A stretch of 64,000 nucleotides of DNA from Bacteroidia bacterium (GTDB lineage: Bacteria; Bacteroidota; Bacteroidia; CAILMK01; JBBDIG01): the NCBI GenBank assembly GCA_040880525.1, contig JBBDIG010000052.1:1-64000 (forward strand), given 5' to 3'. The translations under genes and the position numbers were made by a program. Of the stretch, positions 27,001-35,807 are shown in pieces (within the stretch, counting starts at the first letter, position 1; the number at the start of each line of letters is the position of its first letter). Under the pieces are notes generated by a model that worked only from the letters and a program-made list of their open reading frames with translations, did no database searches and was not told where the DNA came from.

Positions 27001-28542
27001 ATCGGATTGCGTTGTTATCGAAAATATTTCAACAGAGTCATACAGGAGGTTGCTCCAGGAATAAATGCCGTTTATTAAGTTCTCGGCTAATCCTGTACCT
27101 CTGGAGAGGCTCCCCGTCCCGGTGGCCCGTTCAAGGGTTACGCTGCTCTGCTCATCCCGGTCAAGATTCCCATTAACATCGGTTGCTTTGATCTCTACAC
27201 CAAAGTCCACATTTATGGCAATAATGAAAGGGACTTTCGTAAAATGAATCTCAGTAGCCACCACATCTACTTCATTCTGGCCAGCTCCGCTATTAATGCT
27301 TTGTGATGGTAGAAGTCCACTGCTGCCTGCGGATGGGAGCGAAAAACTTTTTTCGGATACTTCAAAATCAAAAATCTTCCCGTCTATTGAATCCGGCAGA
27401 TCACCTTCAAATTCTGATTTCAGCCAGATACTGAGTTGATAGGTTTTGGCTGAATCGTCTGCAATATGGCCCAATTGACTCTGGGCCGTGTCAATTCCGC
27501 TGAACTGAATGTTGCCGGCATTAATGGCCGTAGCATCAAAATGATTTGTGCCATCTGAAAGCTTTGCACCTTTTATGGCCGCTGTCCAGTCAGAAATTTC
27601 ATTGGCGGGACCTTGTTCAATTTGGATGGCTTCAAGTATCAGAGGCAGCGCATCTGTAGACGATGTATCTCCGTCATCGGTCACCTTGAAATCGAAGTTC
27701 AAGATGGATGGATTGTGTGTGCTTTCCAATGAAGAAAGCTTGTCAGCTAAAGTACCTGCTCCGGCTTCCAGCAAGCTTGTTCCAGTTATGATATTTCCAT
27801 AAGCCGTAATCGAGATATTGTCAAGGCCAAATTCATCCCGGCTGCCACCTCCGCTGAAATTATCCGTTAACCATCTTATATAGAAATAGGCATTGTTCGC
27901 AACTGAAATATTGGTGATGGTAATGGACCTGCTTACGGGTTGCCATTCAGGTAGACTATCCGCTGATTCCGGTGAGTTATAATCCAAAGTGCTTTCCCTA
28001 TGGTAATTGCCATTATCCTCTGAATGTGCAAGTTCCCAGTAGTTGGAACGACCTTGATCATTATAAACATATATATCATAGGCTATGTCAAAGCTGTCAA
28101 TTCTGCTGCCCGTGGAATTGAGAATTCTCAGGGTTATATTTCCCCCGTTAAAATCCGTTCCTGTTGGCTGCACACCAAAAGCATAATCATCGGTTGATAC
28201 TTCAAAGGCATAGAATCCACCCGTACCCACACCACCGGAACTGCTACCAATTGCAAAATCACCCGCGGTCTCCGTATCACCAAAGTCGGAATTGCCGTCT
28301 GACATACCTGTGGTTGCCCATGCACCCGCGTCCAGTTGCCCGGTGGAGGGAGCTGGCGCAAATCCGGCACCTGTGTATTGACCATTGTTCACTCCGCTCA
28401 GTGTGTTGTCAAAATCTATAATAAAGTTCTTTTCAAGGCTATCCACAGTCAGTTGTGCCTGTCCGTTTTTCGGAGCCATTATGAATACTGATAAGAGCAG
28501 AAAAGGCAGCGCTGCATGTGTTAGTGTAAAATGTTTCATCAT
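24079..28542 (-). CDS. Very large secreted protein with T9SS type A sorting domain
   Basis: 1487 residues. A signal peptide ends about MAPKNGQAQ. The N-terminal part contains lamin-tail/jelly-roll-like text (ADDSLPEWQPVSRSITITNI). The middle has beta-helix-like repeats of short strands (LYVSSGSSLIIDSDNALEIE, GDLTIEAGASISFDP). Near the C-terminus is the DVLLEWKTASELNNSHFVIE module with RSADAQTFEAI, very common in Bacteroidota surface proteins. The type A sorting domain ends KIYSHKIFKLN, with GFYLFNAEMDGK. Substrate or adhesion target is unknown. Transcribed alone. Confidence 0.87.
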   Translation of the reverse strand: MMKHFTLTHAALPFLLLSVFIMAPKNGQAQLTVDSLEKNFIIDFDNTLSGVNNGQYTGAGFAPAPSTGQLDAGAWATTGMSDGNSDFGDTETAGDFAIGSSSGGVGTGGFYAFEVSTDDYAFGVQPTGTDFNGGNITLRILNSTGSRIDSFDIAYDIYVYNDQGRSNYWELAHSEDNGNYHRESTLDYNSPESADSLPEWQPVSRSITITNISVANNAYFYIRWLTDNFSGGGSRDEFGLDNISITAYGNIITGTSLLEAGAGTLADKLSSLESTHNPSILNFDFKVTDDGDTSSTDALPLILEAIQIEQGPANEISDWTAAIKGAKLSDGTNHFDATAINAGNIQFSGIDTAQSQLGHIADDSAKTYQLSIWLKSEFEGDLPDSIDGKIFDFEVSEKSFSLPSAGSSGLLPSQSINSGAGQNEVDVVATEIHFTKVPFIIAINVDFGVEIKATDVNGNLDRDEQSSVTLERATGTGSLSRGTGLAENLINGIYSWSNLLYDSVEIFSITTQSDSLNNATSTDIEAVNLLYTVFDDFDRSNTNTVGIPSSGGSQAWEEIECDTFNGRIGIEGSALFLSNSIDTGKGCESCSTAPEILSYDMSGEYATQFHQAEHLLVWAFNIKQPRNNPSGFRGNNYGAAVVLGCDEEDFNSSSADGYAVVMGNTGEDPWRLVHFSGGLSSLGTGQATDIASVPTAGVEDNYWSIKVTYDPCGGSGHWNLAARDDGQSDFNDPVTVNATPSIGSNNLHSLKDLKYFGAAWYHATACDQKMLVDNISIPGAIDIGQSTYAWIGATGHDYQDPDNWSPARTCIRLSDILLFNSGGNDSMVNVPTQTLAQFRIDDNTRVVLCNTSGKLTLNGRNDTALYVSSGSSLIIDSDNALEIEISQGANAFLEDSVIFRNSDGTGRAHRIQGLDSASVIFKHGSVFFAQSLSGSPFGNTGQVNTTIFEDGATYISEAGGNPFSLSQPSSKVVFHSNSLYRHQQSGNRLSLSGRTYGNVEINFIVNSTSGSKGNKVVMQDITLKSGAEWNLIFALLSDSALDIEILGDLTIEAGASISFDPKDTSYLIFAGTGEQVVSGDSAITFGDNAGVRINNQDRVRIEQDWELNGFFDLANGIADIGSHGISLGPDILLTGGDLTTYFATSETGMLRREIADTTAHHFPIGHNPYLPIVIECEDCDGGEAISAHVEDGINSQPDGNGNDETNMTVLKTWVIETPPGTDSNTYTITVQWNNTDQEPNPGESNATNYVGFGYGLSTDTEWNKQEISPADNPASGIYAKTLSGIRLAPGETYVFGIGDTTSPVPVELISFTGRLQQDDVLLEWKTASELNNSHFVIERSADAQTFEAIDRVPGAGTTAQPRSYSYLDLAPKGEVLYYRLLQADFDGQVEYSPVVVISRSGEERASLTVLANPVRSQLQVNVQLSDDSQVRMQLVDMTGRQRLTRMINLNKGKHLLNINMDDLPAGFYLFNAEMDGKIYSHKIFKLN

Positions 28543-29100
28543 TTCTTGTTTTAAGGTTAATATGGTGATATGACTATTCTAATACGATCAGGTGCGTTAC
28601 TGCTTTTTGTGGCTTGCTGAACTATTTGAACCCGGAAAATAAATAGGGAAGTGCCGGGAGAAATTGCTCAATCCGCAGGTTTCAGAAAAAGCAGAACAAT
28701 AATGGAGGAGGGGCGCTGCTAATAAATTTGGCTGGCAAAAGGAGAGAGGGAATGCGGGCTGAGAGCGGTTTCTGAAGTAAGGCCAATTCATGGTTTTTTT
28801 GATTCGGGATTAACAAAAAGCAGAATAAAAGTAAAATAAAATTTGAGCTAACAAATATTAAACTGACAGATTTATTAAAATTAAAGGCTATGTTATATTA
28901 TCCTGATGATTAGCGAATTCCTGGTCATTACCGATGAATAGCGAACTTGCGCTTTTTTAGCAGCCCAAAACAAAATCGTATTACCAGAAAAGATTCTTCT
29001 TTATATTCGAAAAAAGTTCGGAGATGGTTCTTTTTCTAAACAATTATGCGGCTCCGGCCTTACAGTGCAGCCTACTGTACTGCGATAAAAGAGTTGATCT
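28543..29100. other. Intergenic region between divergent genes
   Basis: AT-rich 558 bp without a credible gene on either strand. It must hold the promoters of the large T9SS gene (minus) and the hydrolase (plus), but no TAnnTTTG box stands out near either start. No repeat or RNA structure was recognised. Confidence 0.5.
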
Positions 29101-29907
29101 GTGAGAAAAACCATCAGCAGCTTCATTAGAATTGGGACAGGAATAGCAGGTGCGGTGCTGCTGAGCTTACTACTATTATATATGATACAGGAAAATCTCA
29201 TTTTTTACCCTGACCGGATTCAGGACGATTACCGCTTTGAATTTCCGTGGAAGTTTGATGAGAAGAATTTTGAGACGGCTCCGGGTGTACGCATCAATGC
29301 ACTGCATTTCAGGACGGAGGGAAAATCGAAGGGCGTAATCTTTTACCTGCACGGCAATGCCGGCAGCCTGAAGTCCTGGGGCTGGGTAGCCGAAGATTTT
29401 GTACCGCGCGGCTGGGATTTGCTGATCATAGATTACCGTACCTATGGCAAGAGCAAGGGCCGCCTCAGTGAAACCGCTTTATACCAGGATGCGCAGTTCA
29501 TTTACCAGGAGCTGCTCAGGGAAGATCAGGAAGAGCACATCATCGTTTTCGGGAGATCTTTGGGGACGGGAATCGCCACCAAAATTGCAGCGGACAATAA
29601 CCCGAAGCAGCTTATCCTGGAAACTCCCTTTTACAATTTTGCGGATCTCATCCAGTCCATTTATCCTGCGTTGCCGATGTGGATGCTGAGCTATCATTTT
29701 CCAAACGACCAGCACCTCAAATCCGTGAAATGTCCGGTAGTGATGCTGCACGGAACCCAGGATGAAATCGTGTATTATAAATCCTCGGAAAAATTGCTGA
29801 AGCACATTTCTTCAAAAGCTGAGCTTGTGCCGGTTACCGGAGGTTCCCATAATGATCTCAGGAATTTTCCGGAATACCAGGCTGCACTGGATCGTATTCT
29901 GAAATAA
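29101..29907 (+). CDS. Membrane-anchored alpha/beta hydrolase
   Basis: 268 residues, GTG start. An N-terminal transmembrane anchor (~8-30) precedes a serine-hydrolase domain with oxyanion region FYLHGNAGS, nucleophile elbow GRSLGT, acid in LHGTQDEIV and His in GGSHNDLRNF. The catalytic triad is therefore complete. It resembles the BEM46/FrsA-like cluster of uncharacterised hydrolases; the substrate is unknown. The active domain probably lies in the periplasm or at the inner face of the membrane. Monocistronic. Confidence 0.85.
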   Translation: MRKTISSFIRIGTGIAGAVLLSLLLLYMIQENLIFYPDRIQDDYRFEFPWKFDEKNFETAPGVRINALHFRTEGKSKGVIFYLHGNAGSLKSWGWVAEDFVPRGWDLLIIDYRTYGKSKGRLSETALYQDAQFIYQELLREDQEEHIIVFGRSLGTGIATKIAADNNPKQLILETPFYNFADLIQSIYPALPMWMLSYHFPNDQHLKSVKCPVVMLHGTQDEIVYYKSSEKLLKHISSKAELVPVTGGSHNDLRNFPEYQAALDRILK

Positions 29908-29989
29908 GACAGAAATTCCTTCCACCGGAAGTTCCCGGATCTACATTGCATTTCCGGAATAGCTGGAACCTGGAAACCTGCGCTGCAGA

Positions 29990-30580
29990 CTACCGCTGCC
30001 GTTGGAGCACGGTTGCCACATATTTCCCGATCAAATCAAATTCGATATTCACCAAGTCCTTCGGTTTTAAAAGATGCAGGTTGGTATGTTCAAAAGTGTA
30101 GGGAATAATGGCAACTGAGAATTGCCCCGGAGAAACATTGAAGGCAGTAAGGCTGATGCCATTTACGGTAACAGAACCTTTTTCCACAATAAGATGGGTG
30201 GGTCCAGGCTCATGGGCAAAGGTGAATTCCCAGCTTCCTCCAGCTTCGGTAAGGGCGGTACAGCGGGCGGTCGTGTCCGCATGTCCCTGCACCAAATGGC
30301 CGTCTAAGCGGGTCTGTAAAGTCACAGAGCGTTCAAGGTTGATAAGGTGGCCAGGCTGAAGAAGATGCAGGTTGGTTTTCCGCAATGTTTCCGCCACTGC
30401 TGTAACCTGATAGACATCAGAATGCACAGCCTCTACCGTAAGGCAAACCCCGTTGTGTGCAATGCTTTGATCTACCTTCAGTTCAGGAACAAGCACACAA
30501 TTGATAAGAAATCGGAGATTTTCGCCATGCGATTCCACTTGCTGCAATTTCCCCATCGTTTCAATTATACCGCTGAACAT
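29990..30580 (-). CDS. ribE: Riboflavin synthase alpha chain
   Basis: 196 residues. The N-terminal signature MFSGIIETMGK and two lumazine-binding repeats are visible (HNGVCLTVEAV and GSVTVNGISLTAF), each with a matching GHLINLERS / DLVNIEFDLIGKY segment. It converts two 6,7-dimethyl-8-ribityllumazine molecules to riboflavin and a pyrimidine by dismutation. Length is normal. It starts 8 bp after the cyclase-family gene and is probably co-transcribed with it. Confidence 0.93.
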   Translation of the reverse strand: MFSGIIETMGKLQQVESHGENLRFLINCVLVPELKVDQSIAHNGVCLTVEAVHSDVYQVTAVAETLRKTNLHLLQPGHLINLERSVTLQTRLDGHLVQGHADTTARCTALTEAGGSWEFTFAHEPGPTHLIVEKGSVTVNGISLTAFNVSPGQFSVAIIPYTFEHTNLHLLKPKDLVNIEFDLIGKYVATVLQRQR

Positions 30581-30588
30581 GTGGCGTT

Positions 30589-31338
30589 TTATTGATTAAT
30601 GAACGGAAAAAGTACCGGGTGGCTCGGGCTGGCATCACTTTCCAGTGCCAGCACTTGTAAGTTAAGAAGGTACAAGCCATCAGTTGCAGAATCCGGAACG
30701 TAGATCATTTCTGTGATCGTTTTATGCAAATCCGGCTGTTGCGGATATCCAAAGAAAATATGATGGCCGCTTAGATTTGGATCATCTTCACGGTCAACAG
30801 ACGGCAGGTCAAGGAGCAGATGCCGGATGGACTGCTTATTCAGCCAATGCACGAGATCCGGTTCCAGATGGGGGGGATTGCTGCCACTCCACACCCGCTG
30901 TTTCTTTTCCTCAGAATTCGGGAGGGTGCGCAGGACCAGCGCGGCCGGGGTCGCCACAGGATTCAGCCGGTTCCAGGTTTGCTGCACGGCTCCCAATGTC
31001 ACCATCTTATCAGGTCCGGCTTCCGCAGGTTCTACAGAAAGAAGAAGGGCTACAAAATGAAACTGCCGCAGTGCATCCTTAATAAAATGACGTTCATTGC
31101 TGATGTGGCCGGCACATTCTGTATGCGTCCCGTTGCCGTGTGGACTCAGACAAATATTGTTCACATTGCAGCTTCCGCCACGATTCACGTCTCCCACAAA
31201 ACTTCCGGCCACAGCAGCCTCAAATTTTGGCTTCGGCAGGTAAAAAGCATTTGGGTTATTCTCCTGCCGGAGGGGAATCGTAATATCAACGGGCGAGGAA
31301 AGATCAAATTCAAGATCCTGAATGCGGGCAGTATCCAT
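30589..31338 (-). CDS. Cyclase-family metal-dependent hydrolase (kynurenine formamidase-like)
   Basis: 249 residues. The motif HGNGTHTECAGHIS matches the metal-binding HxGTHxDxxxH signature of the cyclase/KynB family. LLLDLPSVDREDDPNLSGHH is the conserved C-terminal segment. Family members hydrolyse N-formylkynurenine or related amides, or cyclise carbamoyl compounds; the substrate here is not determined. It lies directly upstream of ribE on the same strand. Confidence 0.83.
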   Translation of the reverse strand: MDTARIQDLEFDLSSPVDITIPLRQENNPNAFYLPKPKFEAAVAGSFVGDVNRGGSCNVNNICLSPHGNGTHTECAGHISNERHFIKDALRQFHFVALLLSVEPAEAGPDKMVTLGAVQQTWNRLNPVATPAALVLRTLPNSEEKKQRVWSGSNPPHLEPDLVHWLNKQSIRHLLLDLPSVDREDDPNLSGHHIFFGYPQQPDLHKTITEMIYVPDSATDGLYLLNLQVLALESDASPSHPVLFPFINQ

Positions 31339-31403
31339 AAGGCCGGGAATGAACAGGTTAAGAAGGGTTAGCTAAAGAAACCGAATGAAGGAAACTTGTT
31401 GAT

Positions 31404-32399
31404 TTACTCCACTTCGTTCTCTTCGTCCTCAGGTTCCATTACTTCATCAAGTTCCTTTTCGTCTTCATCTTCCTCTGGAGAAAGATGACTTACGTCTTCC
31501 CTGCGTACCTGCTTCGCCACGTCTTCGCCCCGGTCGTTCTGGTCAATCCTGAAAGTCACTTCATCTCCCGGTTCAAGTTCATTGAACTCGCCTTCTTCCA
31601 TATCAGAATAATGAAAGAAAAGATTGTTTGGCGGAAATGCAATGAAGCCAAATCCATTGTGCAGGCTGAATATCTGGCTTAGCTTTCTTTCTCCATCGCC
31701 TAATTCCTGGTAGGGCCGCGCAACCACGATCGGGCGCTGTTGCTCCTGCTGCACGAAGAGATTGTTGATCATCGGGTCGCTGCGTTTGAGCTTATTATTG
31801 ATCAGCTCATGCATGGGCACCGCAAAGCTCACTTCCTCCAGCAGGTGCTGGCTTGTGCGCGTTACGATTTCCCGGCCTGAATCATCTGTGAATTCAAAGT
31901 CCCAGCACAAAACCATCACCGTTACACCCAGCGTATTGAGCTTCCTCGCCAGTGGGACGTAATCGCCATCGGAGCCTACCAGCACCACCACATCAAACTT
32001 TTTGTACATGGCAAGCTCGTACGCCTCCAGCGCCAGCCATACATCAAGGCCCTTTTCTTCCTTGCGGCCGCCTTTGTTTCGCAGCGGGAAATAATGGGTG
32101 ATGACGCCTTCATTCATCAGCACATCGTCAAAAATGCGATCGTAGAAAAGCTTGTTGTTCTGGTAAGCATCCTGGGCATTAAGCCGCCCTCTGAAATAAT
32201 GCGCATCCACAATCTGGCACAGACGCGAATCTGTTTTCAGCTCTTCGCTTACTCGGTTCCGGATAAAATAATGGAGCCCTCCCAGATCAATTCTTGCCTT
32301 GCGCGGATGGTTGTAGTAGTAATAATTGCTGACGTGCATGAAATAGTTGCCGTCATAGAATACCCCGATTTTTGTCAACCGGGAATTTGTGTTAGCCAT
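31404..32399 (-). CDS. NYN (LabA/DUF88) nuclease domain fused to a cold-shock-like RNA-binding domain
   Basis: 331 residues. The NYN/PIN-like domain (~1-185) shows the acidic residues in IGVFYDGNYF and VVLVGSDGDYVPLARKL expected of this ribonuclease fold. Residues ~235-300 read as a cold-shock/S1-like domain: IFSLHNGFGFIAFPPNNLFF with HYSDMEE, then LEPGDEVTFRID. The last ~30 residues are almost purely acidic (EEDEDEKELDEV). The layout suggests an RNase that recruits RNA through its CSD. Single gene in this context. Confidence 0.87.
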   Translation of the reverse strand: MANTNSRLTKIGVFYDGNYFMHVSNYYYYNHPRKARIDLGGLHYFIRNRVSEELKTDSRLCQIVDAHYFRGRLNAQDAYQNNKLFYDRIFDDVLMNEGVITHYFPLRNKGGRKEEKGLDVWLALEAYELAMYKKFDVVVLVGSDGDYVPLARKLNTLGVTVMVLCWDFEFTDDSGREIVTRTSQHLLEEVSFAVPMHELINNKLKRSDPMINNLFVQQEQQRPIVVARPYQELGDGERKLSQIFSLHNGFGFIAFPPNNLFFHYSDMEEGEFNELEPGDEVTFRIDQNDRGEDVAKQVRREDVSHLSPEEDEDEKELDEVMEPEDEENEVE

Positions 32400-32511
32400 G
32401 ATAAATTATCTACGTTATGTACAAAAAAATAATAGCTTTTGATAATAATGGTTCTGTCTATAAGGTCCGTGCAAAAATGAGAAGAAATGCCTGTTTGTTC
32501 AAGTAGTCGCA

Positions 32512-33879
32512 CTAATCATTTTCCTGCCCCGCTGCCCGTTCCTTAAAAAACTTCCTCTTGGGGTCCGGGAAAGGTCTTATTATCAATCGGTTACCCATTT
32601 CATATCGCATGTAATTATATGTCCAGTCAATGAAAACGGAGATCTTATTCCGAAAACCGATGAGATAATATATATGGACCACAAGCCAAAGGATCCAGGC
32701 AAAGAACCCATGCACCTTTAAATTGGGCAGATCAGCCACGGCCTTTTTCCGGCCAATAGTAGCCATATAACCCTTGTTGGTATATTCATAGGGTATCATT
32801 TCCCCGCCTGCGAGCAATCGCTTTAAGTTATGGGCCAGATGCGAACCCTGCTGGATGGCCACCGTAGCCACCATGGGCAGGCCATTCGGATAATCCTCTG
32901 TCCGGAAATTCGAGAGGTCTCCTATCACGAACAGATCTTCGAAGCCGGGCAACCGGTTAAATGAATCCACCTTGCAGCGCCCAAATTCAATCAGATCTTC
33001 CGGGATGCCTTTAAGCAAAGCTCCTTTTACTCCGGCAGCCCACACCACAGTATTGGTATGGATTTCCTCTCCGTTCTTAAAAACCACCACATTTCCATCA
33101 TACGACTTAATGGTGCGGTTTACCCTTACATCCACGGTTAAATTCTCAAGATAAATGTGTGCATATTTCGATGCCTCCGGAGACATTGTTGGCAATACAC
33201 GGTCTTTCATCTCCACCAGGTGGATGTATAACTTCTCAAAATTAAGCTCAGGATAATCTTTGGGAAGTACAAAATTTTTCAGCTCGCCCAGTGCTCCGCA
33301 AAGCTCAACTCCTGTGGGGCCAGCGCCCACCACTATAATATGAGAAAGCCGCTCAAATTCGTCAGGATCCGTTTCCATCAAGGCTTTCTCAAAGTTTTGA
33401 AGAATCAGACTGCGGAGGTTCAATGCCTGTGGCACGGACTTCAGCGGCATGGCATAACGGCTTACGTCATCCAGCCCAAAGAAATTGGTACGGGAACCGG
33501 TGGCGATCACAAGATAATCGTAGCTGAGTGCGCCAACATGGGTAACGACTGACTTTTCCTCTGGCCTTATTTCCTCCACCTCTGCTACACGAAAAAAGAC
33601 ATTCTTCTGTCCCGCCAGAACTTTGCGAAATGGGCTGGCAATAGAATCAGGATCTAGTCCTGCGGTAGATACCTGATAGAGAAGCGGTATAAAAGTGTGA
33701 TAATTATTGCGGTCAATCAGCACAATCTGGAGATCGGCATCTTTAAGTTTCCGGATGAGGTTTAATCCTGCGAATCCACCCCCGATTACCACGAGCCTGG
33801 GTTTATCAGTTTCGGGCAGCCGAAATTTCAGCTCCAACTCCGGTTGATTATTGCTTAGCGTTTCCTGCTTTAAGATCAT
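32512..33879 (-). CDS. ndh: Type II NADH dehydrogenase (NDH-2)
   Basis: 455 residues. The FAD-binding Rossmann motif LVVIGGGFAGLNLIRKL is at residues ~29-45, and the NAD-binding motif IIVVGAGPTGVELCGALGEL is around 160. The second FAD contact is VIGDLSNF, and the C-terminal amphipathic region (WILWLVVHIYYLIGFRNKIS) gives membrane attachment. It oxidises NADH and reduces quinone without proton pumping. Length and motif spacing are normal for Bacteroidota NDH-2. Monocistronic. Confidence 0.92.
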   Translation of the reverse strand: MILKQETLSNNQPELELKFRLPETDKPRLVVIGGGFAGLNLIRKLKDADLQIVLIDRNNYHTFIPLLYQVSTAGLDPDSIASPFRKVLAGQKNVFFRVAEVEEIRPEEKSVVTHVGALSYDYLVIATGSRTNFFGLDDVSRYAMPLKSVPQALNLRSLILQNFEKALMETDPDEFERLSHIIVVGAGPTGVELCGALGELKNFVLPKDYPELNFEKLYIHLVEMKDRVLPTMSPEASKYAHIYLENLTVDVRVNRTIKSYDGNVVVFKNGEEIHTNTVVWAAGVKGALLKGIPEDLIEFGRCKVDSFNRLPGFEDLFVIGDLSNFRTEDYPNGLPMVATVAIQQGSHLAHNLKRLLAGGEMIPYEYTNKGYMATIGRKKAVADLPNLKVHGFFAWILWLVVHIYYLIGFRNKISVFIDWTYNYMRYEMGNRLIIRPFPDPKRKFFKERAAGQEND

Positions 33880-34299
33880 ATCAGATATTGAAATCCCTCA
33901 TTTTAATTGGCTCACTCTCTACAAGTGCAATCAGAAGCATTTGGTTGAAAAGACAATCCTGTTTAAGGATGCAAAGTTCGCAGTTAGTTGACGTGATTCG
34001 CGATAAAATAAACAGCAGATCAAAAGAACTTCTGCCTCGCTTCTGAAGGTTTCTGGCGATTTGTAATTGCGCTTTATTGAGCAGACAGGAACCAATAAAT
34101 AAGGATATTAATTACCAATCGGGATTTCCATTTTATTATTCAAGTATTCTGTGGGAAATAAACAATTAATTAAATTTAAGATTTAAAACAAATAGAATCA
34201 TGGAATAAACGGCTCATCTTTATCAATTTTTCTTAAACCAATTCAATTTTAAATTATTAATAATAGATGGAAATTAATATTAAATTAAAAAGAGAAAAT
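33880..34299. other. AT-rich intergenic region between divergent genes
   Basis: 420 bp separating ndh (minus) from the PKD/T9SS gene (plus). Very AT-rich in the last 150 bp. No gene, clear TAnnTTTG box or repeat recognised. Confidence 0.5.
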
Positions 34300-35142
34300 A
34301 TGAAAACGCTCCTGCTCTTTACGCTCCTTTTTATCTTTACAGTCACGTCAGCAGTTGCCTGCCCTGTTGTGAGCATAACTACTCCCGATGAGGTTTGCGA
34401 AGCAGACAGCCTTTTGCTATCTGCTGACTTGACGGAAGCAGCCACGCTTGTATGGTTTACCGAGGGAGACGGAACATTTGGAAATGCCGGTCTCACGGAA
34501 ATCATTTATATTCCAAGTCTCACAGAACGCCAGAACGGCACCTTCAGAGTGGGCGTATATACTGAACATAGCGATACATGCCAGGTTTCTTCGGATACGG
34601 TTACATTCACGATCCTACCGGCTCCGGATGGCAGCTTTTCCGCTTCGCCTACTTCCGGAGATGCGCCTTTGAGCGTGGATTTCACTTCGAACGTAAATAT
34701 GGGAACTGACACAGGAACGTACGTCTGGTATTTTGGGGATGGTGATTCTTCGCTGAACATTGAGCATCCTTCGAAAATTTATCAGGTGGATGGCAGCTAT
34801 ACTGTTACACTTCGAATTACTAACGAGGAAATGTGTACGGACACGATTGTGCGCGAAAATTATATTCAGGTTGGCCCGGTGGGTATATCGGAAATAAATG
34901 AATCACAGATCCGGGTATTCCCTAATCCTGCGCAAGATGCTGTATGGATTCGTGGCAGTGAAAGTCAGGAGATTTCGCAATTACGCGTATTGAATATGCA
35001 CGGCCAGATTATGCTGGAACAAACGGCCGGCACGGTGGGAGATGTGCAGCTAAACGTTGGGAATTTGCCGCGCGGAATCTTTATTCTGAATCTGACAATG
35101 AATAATGGCGATATCGTTTCAAAAAGACTATTCATTGAATAA
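34300..35142 (+). CDS. Secreted PKD-domain protein with T9SS type A sorting domain
   Basis: 280 residues from ATG 34300, chosen because a signal peptide (MKTLLLFTLLFIFTVTSAVA) begins there and AGAGAAA lies just upstream; ATG 34267 would add 11 Lys/Asn-rich residues. An Ig-like module (~25-115) precedes a PKD domain (YVWYFGDGDSS, DGSYTVTLRITN). The sorting domain includes RVFPNPAQDAVWIRG and GIFILNLTMNNGDIVSKRLF. A small T9SS cargo, probably surface-displayed. Confidence 0.87.
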   Translation: MKTLLLFTLLFIFTVTSAVACPVVSITTPDEVCEADSLLLSADLTEAATLVWFTEGDGTFGNAGLTEIIYIPSLTERQNGTFRVGVYTEHSDTCQVSSDTVTFTILPAPDGSFSASPTSGDAPLSVDFTSNVNMGTDTGTYVWYFGDGDSSLNIEHPSKIYQVDGSYTVTLRITNEEMCTDTIVRENYIQVGPVGISEINESQIRVFPNPAQDAVWIRGSESQEISQLRVLNMHGQIMLEQTAGTVGDVQLNVGNLPRGIFILNLTMNNGDIVSKRLFIE

Positions 35143-35168
35143 TCTAAACTGCAACACTATCTGCCGGG

Positions 35169-35723
35169 CTACATAACCCCGATCAGTTTATAATAATCCC
35201 GCATGGTTTGCATAAATATCTTTTGCTGTATTTCGCTCCGGAAAATCGGGATTTTTTCGCGCGTTGTATTGCGGTAGTGGAGTTCGTGCTTATGCGCAAT
35301 ATGGTTGAAAAGTTCCGCAGCAAAAACGAACTGGCTGCGATAATCCTCCGTGTTTAGCCAGATTGAGCCACTTTCGCGGGTTCCGAAATCGCTCCAAAGA
35401 ACTTCCAGCGAATCGTTGAATTTCACTTCCGGTGAGGGTTCTATGTAAATGTATGCCTCATTGTCCATCCCGTTCAGCGCTATGGCGGCATTGATGTAGG
35501 GAGCAACGGTATCTTTCATCCGGTGCTGATGACGATATACGTCAATTCGGGAATCCTCAAGGTCCTCTTTTTCATAGCTTGCACGGGCCACATTATCAAA
35601 GAATAAGCGGTCACCTTCGGAAATATTGAAATTTATGTTATCGGTATTTACCGTTTCCACACTATCGAAGGCACATCCGGAAAATAACGTGGATAATAAT
35701 ATTATTACAAAATGCTTTTTCAT
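35169..35723 (-). CDS. Lipoprotein of unknown function
   Basis: 184 residues, leader MKKHFVIILLSTLFSGC with a lipobox SGC. The mature part is mixed alpha/beta with HKHELHYRN near the C-terminus; no domain recognised. It lies 84 bp downstream of the two glycosyltransferase genes on the same strand, so it may be part of their transcript, but nothing ties it functionally to glycan synthesis. Confidence 0.7.
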   Translation of the reverse strand: MKKHFVIILLSTLFSGCAFDSVETVNTDNINFNISEGDRLFFDNVARASYEKEDLEDSRIDVYRHQHRMKDTVAPYINAAIALNGMDNEAYIYIEPSPEVKFNDSLEVLWSDFGTRESGSIWLNTEDYRSQFVFAAELFNHIAHKHELHYRNTTREKIPIFRSEIQQKIFMQTMRDYYKLIGVM

Positions 35724-35807
35724 GGAGAAATAACGCGGGCCTTCAGGGTTGGTTTAATTCCTGGCAGCCGGCAACCTACCAGATCGCTGCTGCATTTCTC
35801 ATCTGTA

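Noticed and set aside
29908..29989. Short hairpin CTTCCACCGGAAG as terminator of the hydrolase gene
   Set aside because: The stem is only 5 bp and no T run follows.
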